From Uloborus plumipes (taxonomy: Eukaryota > Arthropoda > Arachnida > Araneae > Uloboridae), in assembly GCA_038373865.1 (NCBI GenBank), contig JAXGGA010001144.1, positions 103,428 to 167,427 of the forward strand: a DNA stretch of 64,000 nt, read 5' to 3'. The notes below the pieces were generated by a model. It saw nothing but the letters and a program-made list of their open reading frames with translations. It was not told the DNA's origin and did not search any database. The position numbers and the translations under genes are program-made. Below, piece by piece: positions 60,633-64,000 of this stretch; the stretch's first letter is position 1; each line of letters starts with the position of its first letter.

Positions 60633-62205
60633 CAGGGTGTAAAAAAATCAATGATTTTTTTTAAAAAATGAAAAAAATCGGATTTATTTGATTTAAATCA
60701 GATTTTTTTTATTTAAATCGATTTTTTTTATTTCTTTTAAAAAAGGACTTTAACAACTTTTGTAATTGATTAGGTTATCTTATAAATATTAGTAAGCAGG
60801 AAATTGATACTGATAAAAATTTCAAAACAACAAAATTTCAAGTATTATGTCACTAAAAAAAATTTCATAACATTCAATGCAAAACGATTTCAATACAAAT
60901 GCATATGATTTAACCCATTAATGCCTAGTGTCCCTTTTTAGGGACGGTCCAAAATAGAGTCTGAATTTCCCCAAAATGAACATTTCAACCAAATAATAGT
61001 GTTCAATTAGTACCTCAGTACTGTTTCAATTCGTTATTAACAGATTGCAGCACATAACCGTTGTAAAGTGTGTTCCGTAGCAGTTTTAATACGGTCTTTA
61101 TCAAAAATCACATCGTTCACAGTCTCAAGAAAAAAAGCTTTCAAAGTTATTCCCAGCTTTCCAGTTTATGTTAATTGCTGATTTTATTTCTTCTTATAAA
61201 ATGTCTTTTTAAATGCTACATCGTAGTCAGAATTTTTTTTTAGTAAAACAAGTATACGAGTATACCCTCTGGGGTCTATCGTAACGTTTAAAGGACGATT
61301 TTTCTTTCCTTATTAAAACAATTATTTTTTACATAATATTTTTTTTATTATGTTTCCCGTCCATTAAACACCATTTGTAACCAGTATACAAAATATCTTT
61401 GGAAAAACAAATGTCAGGCATTAATGGGTTAAATATCAAAAGTAATATAGATGACATAGAAACATTGAAAAATATAAACAAGGGAATTGAACAAACTGGA
61501 ATTTGCTACAAATCTTTTAATTAGTATGCTCTTTTATTTATTTATTTTTGCCTTGAAAAAATGATTTCTGATAACTTCGAAAAACTTGTTAGCAGTTTCC
61601 TGGAAGTTTTCCATTAGATAAAAATCAAGAGAGTTAAATAAAAAAAAATTTACTAAATGATTTTTTTTTGTGATTTTCCTTTTTTAAACACAGTTCTTTA
61701 GAAATAAAGTATACTCTGTGTATAGAAAGGGTAATATTAATTTTAAGTTTTCTTATTACATTTGGTGCAAATAAAGCCCTTAGTACATTAACATGCCAAA
61801 CTTTCTAGGACTTAAATGCACAACCATCTTTTAATGTAGTGCATTTTAACTTACTTATTTGTTTTTTTTAAAAAAAAAGGTTTTTTTTGTGACGAATTTA
61901 AAGTGACGAATTTTAAGTGTTCACTGACTTAAAACGTGAATAAGATTGAGTAAGGAGAGAGAAAACGAATAGATAACATTGAATAGATAGAAGTAATCAA
62001 GTGGGAAAAAGTCACAGGGACAAAAATCAATATAAGGAAGAAAGGTTATGTTAACTAAGCAAAAGGCAGAATTGATGTAAATAAAAAAAAATCAAGATTT
62101 TTAGGGTTAAGTTGAAATATGATTTAAATCAATGATTTTTTTTTTTTAAATCGATTGATTTAAATCACTGATTTTAATTATTTGATTTAAACCGTTTACA
62201 CCCTG
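60633..62205. mobile_element. non-autonomous hAT element (CAGGGTGTAAA) with nested piggyBac
   Basis: The ends CAGGGTGTAAA and (complement) CAGGGTGTAAACGG are flanked by the perfect 8-bp duplication ATGGATTT (60625-60632, 62206-62213). Both ends are followed by ATTTAAATC-rich arrays in inverse orientation. After removing the nested piggyBac, about 1.05 kb remains, with no intact frame. Confidence 0.9.
60914..61428. mobile_element. piggyBac-type MITE, copy 2 (inverted)
   Basis: TTAA on both sides (60910-60913, 61429-61432). The ends CCCATTAATGCC are inverted. Inverse orientation to the 29559 copy, with good similarity throughout 515 bp. Inserted into the hAT element. Confidence 0.88.
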
Positions 62206-62213
62206 ATGGATTT

Positions 62214-63349
62214 TAAGCAAAAAAAAAAAAAAAAAAAGCAATTCAAACGTGACTGAACATAAATTTCGTTAAATTGGTATTTGCTGTAAGGAGATTATGC
62301 TGTAATATCCAATTGAGGACGAGACGCTTTCTCAGATTATTAGCTTCCCTTCACACTGTCTGAACAAAATCTGCTCGCGGGTCAGATGTGGCCTGTGGGC
62401 TATAGGTATAGAAGAGAAGCCCTTTACGTTACGGTAGTGCGTCGCGTTAAGACGTTACTCAGAATAGAAAAATCCTTGCAGTGTAATTTTCACAGCAACA
62501 ATCCATCACTCTTAAGTGCAGTTGGAAAGCTATTAATAAAGGGAATTTGGCTGAAAATATTTGATTATATTTCAATTTTTACACACACTCTCTCTGTAAT
62601 TCAATAAATTGCAATCAATTTTTAAAAACAGCTATTTTTAACCGAATAATGTTGAAAATACAATTTTTCATTCTTCTTCCCTCAAAAAGTTTTAAAATTT
62701 TGAATTGTTTCCAATGATAATTTTAATAATAATAAAAAAGAACTATAATAATAATAATAAAACATAAAAGATTTATTCACAATAAAAATGTTTAATTTTT
62801 TAACCGTCGTAAACAACAAACATAAAATCATTCATACCAAAAGTAAAATCATACATTACATATTTTGCTCATAATTGTGTTCATAATGAAAACGAGAAAA
62901 AGTTCGTTTTTCTATTATTTACTTTATTTTTATGTCTTTGAGGGGGGGGGGAAGAGAAAAATTTTTCAGAACATTTACAGAACTCTTGTAATTTTCTTGA
63001 TCCATGAGCCCACACAAGTGTTAAAAATGATTCTTAGGCCAAAAAGGTTTCCCTTCTCGTGTCGTAAATCTGCTCTTAAGTTTTTGTTTTAAATATTTAT
63101 TGAAGAATTTTTTTCAAATAAACGTTATGCCTTTCTTCTTTTTTTCTTCTTCAATTTACATTGCTTTTGGTACGAAAAATGAGTAAAATGTCCTGTTGGA
63201 ACATATTATTGCAAACAAAAGTAGGAGCATAACAATGCGCTTACGAAAATTCAATTACGAGTTCAAAATATTAATTTCGACATCCTTCCTATGACTAACT
63301 GTTTTTGAAATATACGAGTTAAATATCCAGAAAGATCATGCATGCACAA
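62214..63349. other. non-coding stretch
   Basis: A poly(A) run lies at 62219-62237. At about 62375-62405 GCTCGCGGGTCAGATGTGGCC resembles the interior of Charlie-like hAT elements. A G run lies at 62942. No gene recognised. Confidence 0.4.
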
Positions 63350-64000
63350 TAGGGTGGTCACAAAAAATCAATTTTCGAATTTCTTCTGCGGCACCCCCCT
63401 AAAATGTGCCAATGGGCTAGAAAATGAGATTTGCAAAGTTTTAGCTTAATCGGATAATATTAACACGTGCCGCAAAGAGGGTAAAGTTAGGAAAAACAGC
63501 GATTGTTAGCCAAAAATTGTAGTTTTTACTCTGTAAAACCAAAACTACTGATCCTGGAAGCTTTATGTTGGTATCATTTTGTAGGAAATTTTATTTTCTT
63601 TAAGTCTAATCTTATTTAAAGTTTCGAAAAAAAATGATTAAATATTTTTCAGAATTTTCACAAGTCAGGCTGCAACGCAAATCCTCGAAATCGCAAGTAA
63701 CATGGGGAAATTTTTTTTTCAACTAATCTTTTGAGGCACCCTCCTAAAATGTGACAATAGACTAGAAAATGAGATTTGAAAAGTTTTAGCTTAATCGGAT
63801 AATGTTAACACGTGCCTCAAAGTGGGTAAAGTTACGAAAAACAGCGATTTTTAGCCAAAAATCGTAGTTTTTCCTTTGTAAAACCAAAACTATTCATCTT
63901 AGAAACTTTATTTTGGTCTCATTTTGTAGGAAATTTCATTTTCTTTAAGTCAATTTCATTTAAAGTCTCGAAAAAAAAATTTTCCCCATGTTACTTGTGC
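63350..64000. mobile_element. hAT-like element, left part, cut by window end
   Basis: Starts TAGGGTGGTCACAAAAAATC, similar to the TAGGGTGG ends at 28203 and 40596. A 345-bp direct repeat (GGCACC(C)CCCTAAAATGTG at about 63390 and 63735) fills it. GCAAGTAACATGGGGAAA at 63698 recurs inverted at the very end of the window, so the element is at least partly foldback. Confidence 0.55.

Overview
This is an AT-rich nuclear window from an animal, most likely an arthropod and possibly a chelicerate. The placement rests on the split gene with GT-AG introns, the TEP/CD109-type protein and the mix of mobile elements; the exact group is inference. No rRNA, tRNA, CRISPR or operon structure was seen.

Positions 1-12435 hold the 3' part of a plus-strand gene for a thioester-containing protein of the alpha-2-macroglobulin/CD109 family. 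Ten exons join in one reading frame of about 530 residues. They cover most of the thioester-domain toroid, the following CUB-like strands, the receptor-binding domain and a Cys-rich, hydrophobic C-terminal tail. The thioester motif itself lies upstream of the window. The introns carry non-autonomous hAT, piggyBac-like and pogo/Tigger-like elements and one Helitron terminus.

The only other gene signal with good internal logic is a minus-strand terminal exon at 19373-19672. It encodes a signal-peptide core followed by a short His/Tyr-rich secreted peptide. Two further exon-like segments (25364-25494 and 50200-50366) are weak candidates.

The remaining ~50 kb is mostly transposon-derived, and many elements could be delimited by their target-site duplications (TSDs). 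They include: a PIF/Harbinger-type element (16019-18341, TAA) with a Tc1/mariner-type foldback nested in it (16362-17923, TA); a complete Helitron (19818-22739) containing a piggyBac-like element and a 378-bp palindrome; a 3.3-kb palindromic hAT-like element (28203-31472) with a piggyBac element nested inside; hAT elements at 35012, 36014, 40596, 57848 and 60633; a G-rich hAT MITE family at 47713, 48587 and 59898; and a second Helitron terminus (52791) beside a 5 x 267-bp tandem array. A 3.4-kb palindrome (39638-43060) has a hAT element in one arm and the matching empty site in the other.

The most striking signal is at 27196-27348. Two inverted copies of a sequence each match the complete type I hammerhead ribozyme core: CUGAUGA, a 4-bp stem II, GAAA, a self-complementary very short stem III, a GUC cleavage triplet and a 5-bp stem I. 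This suggests a ribozyme-bearing retroelement (Penelope-like or retrozyme-like) present as an inverted remnant.
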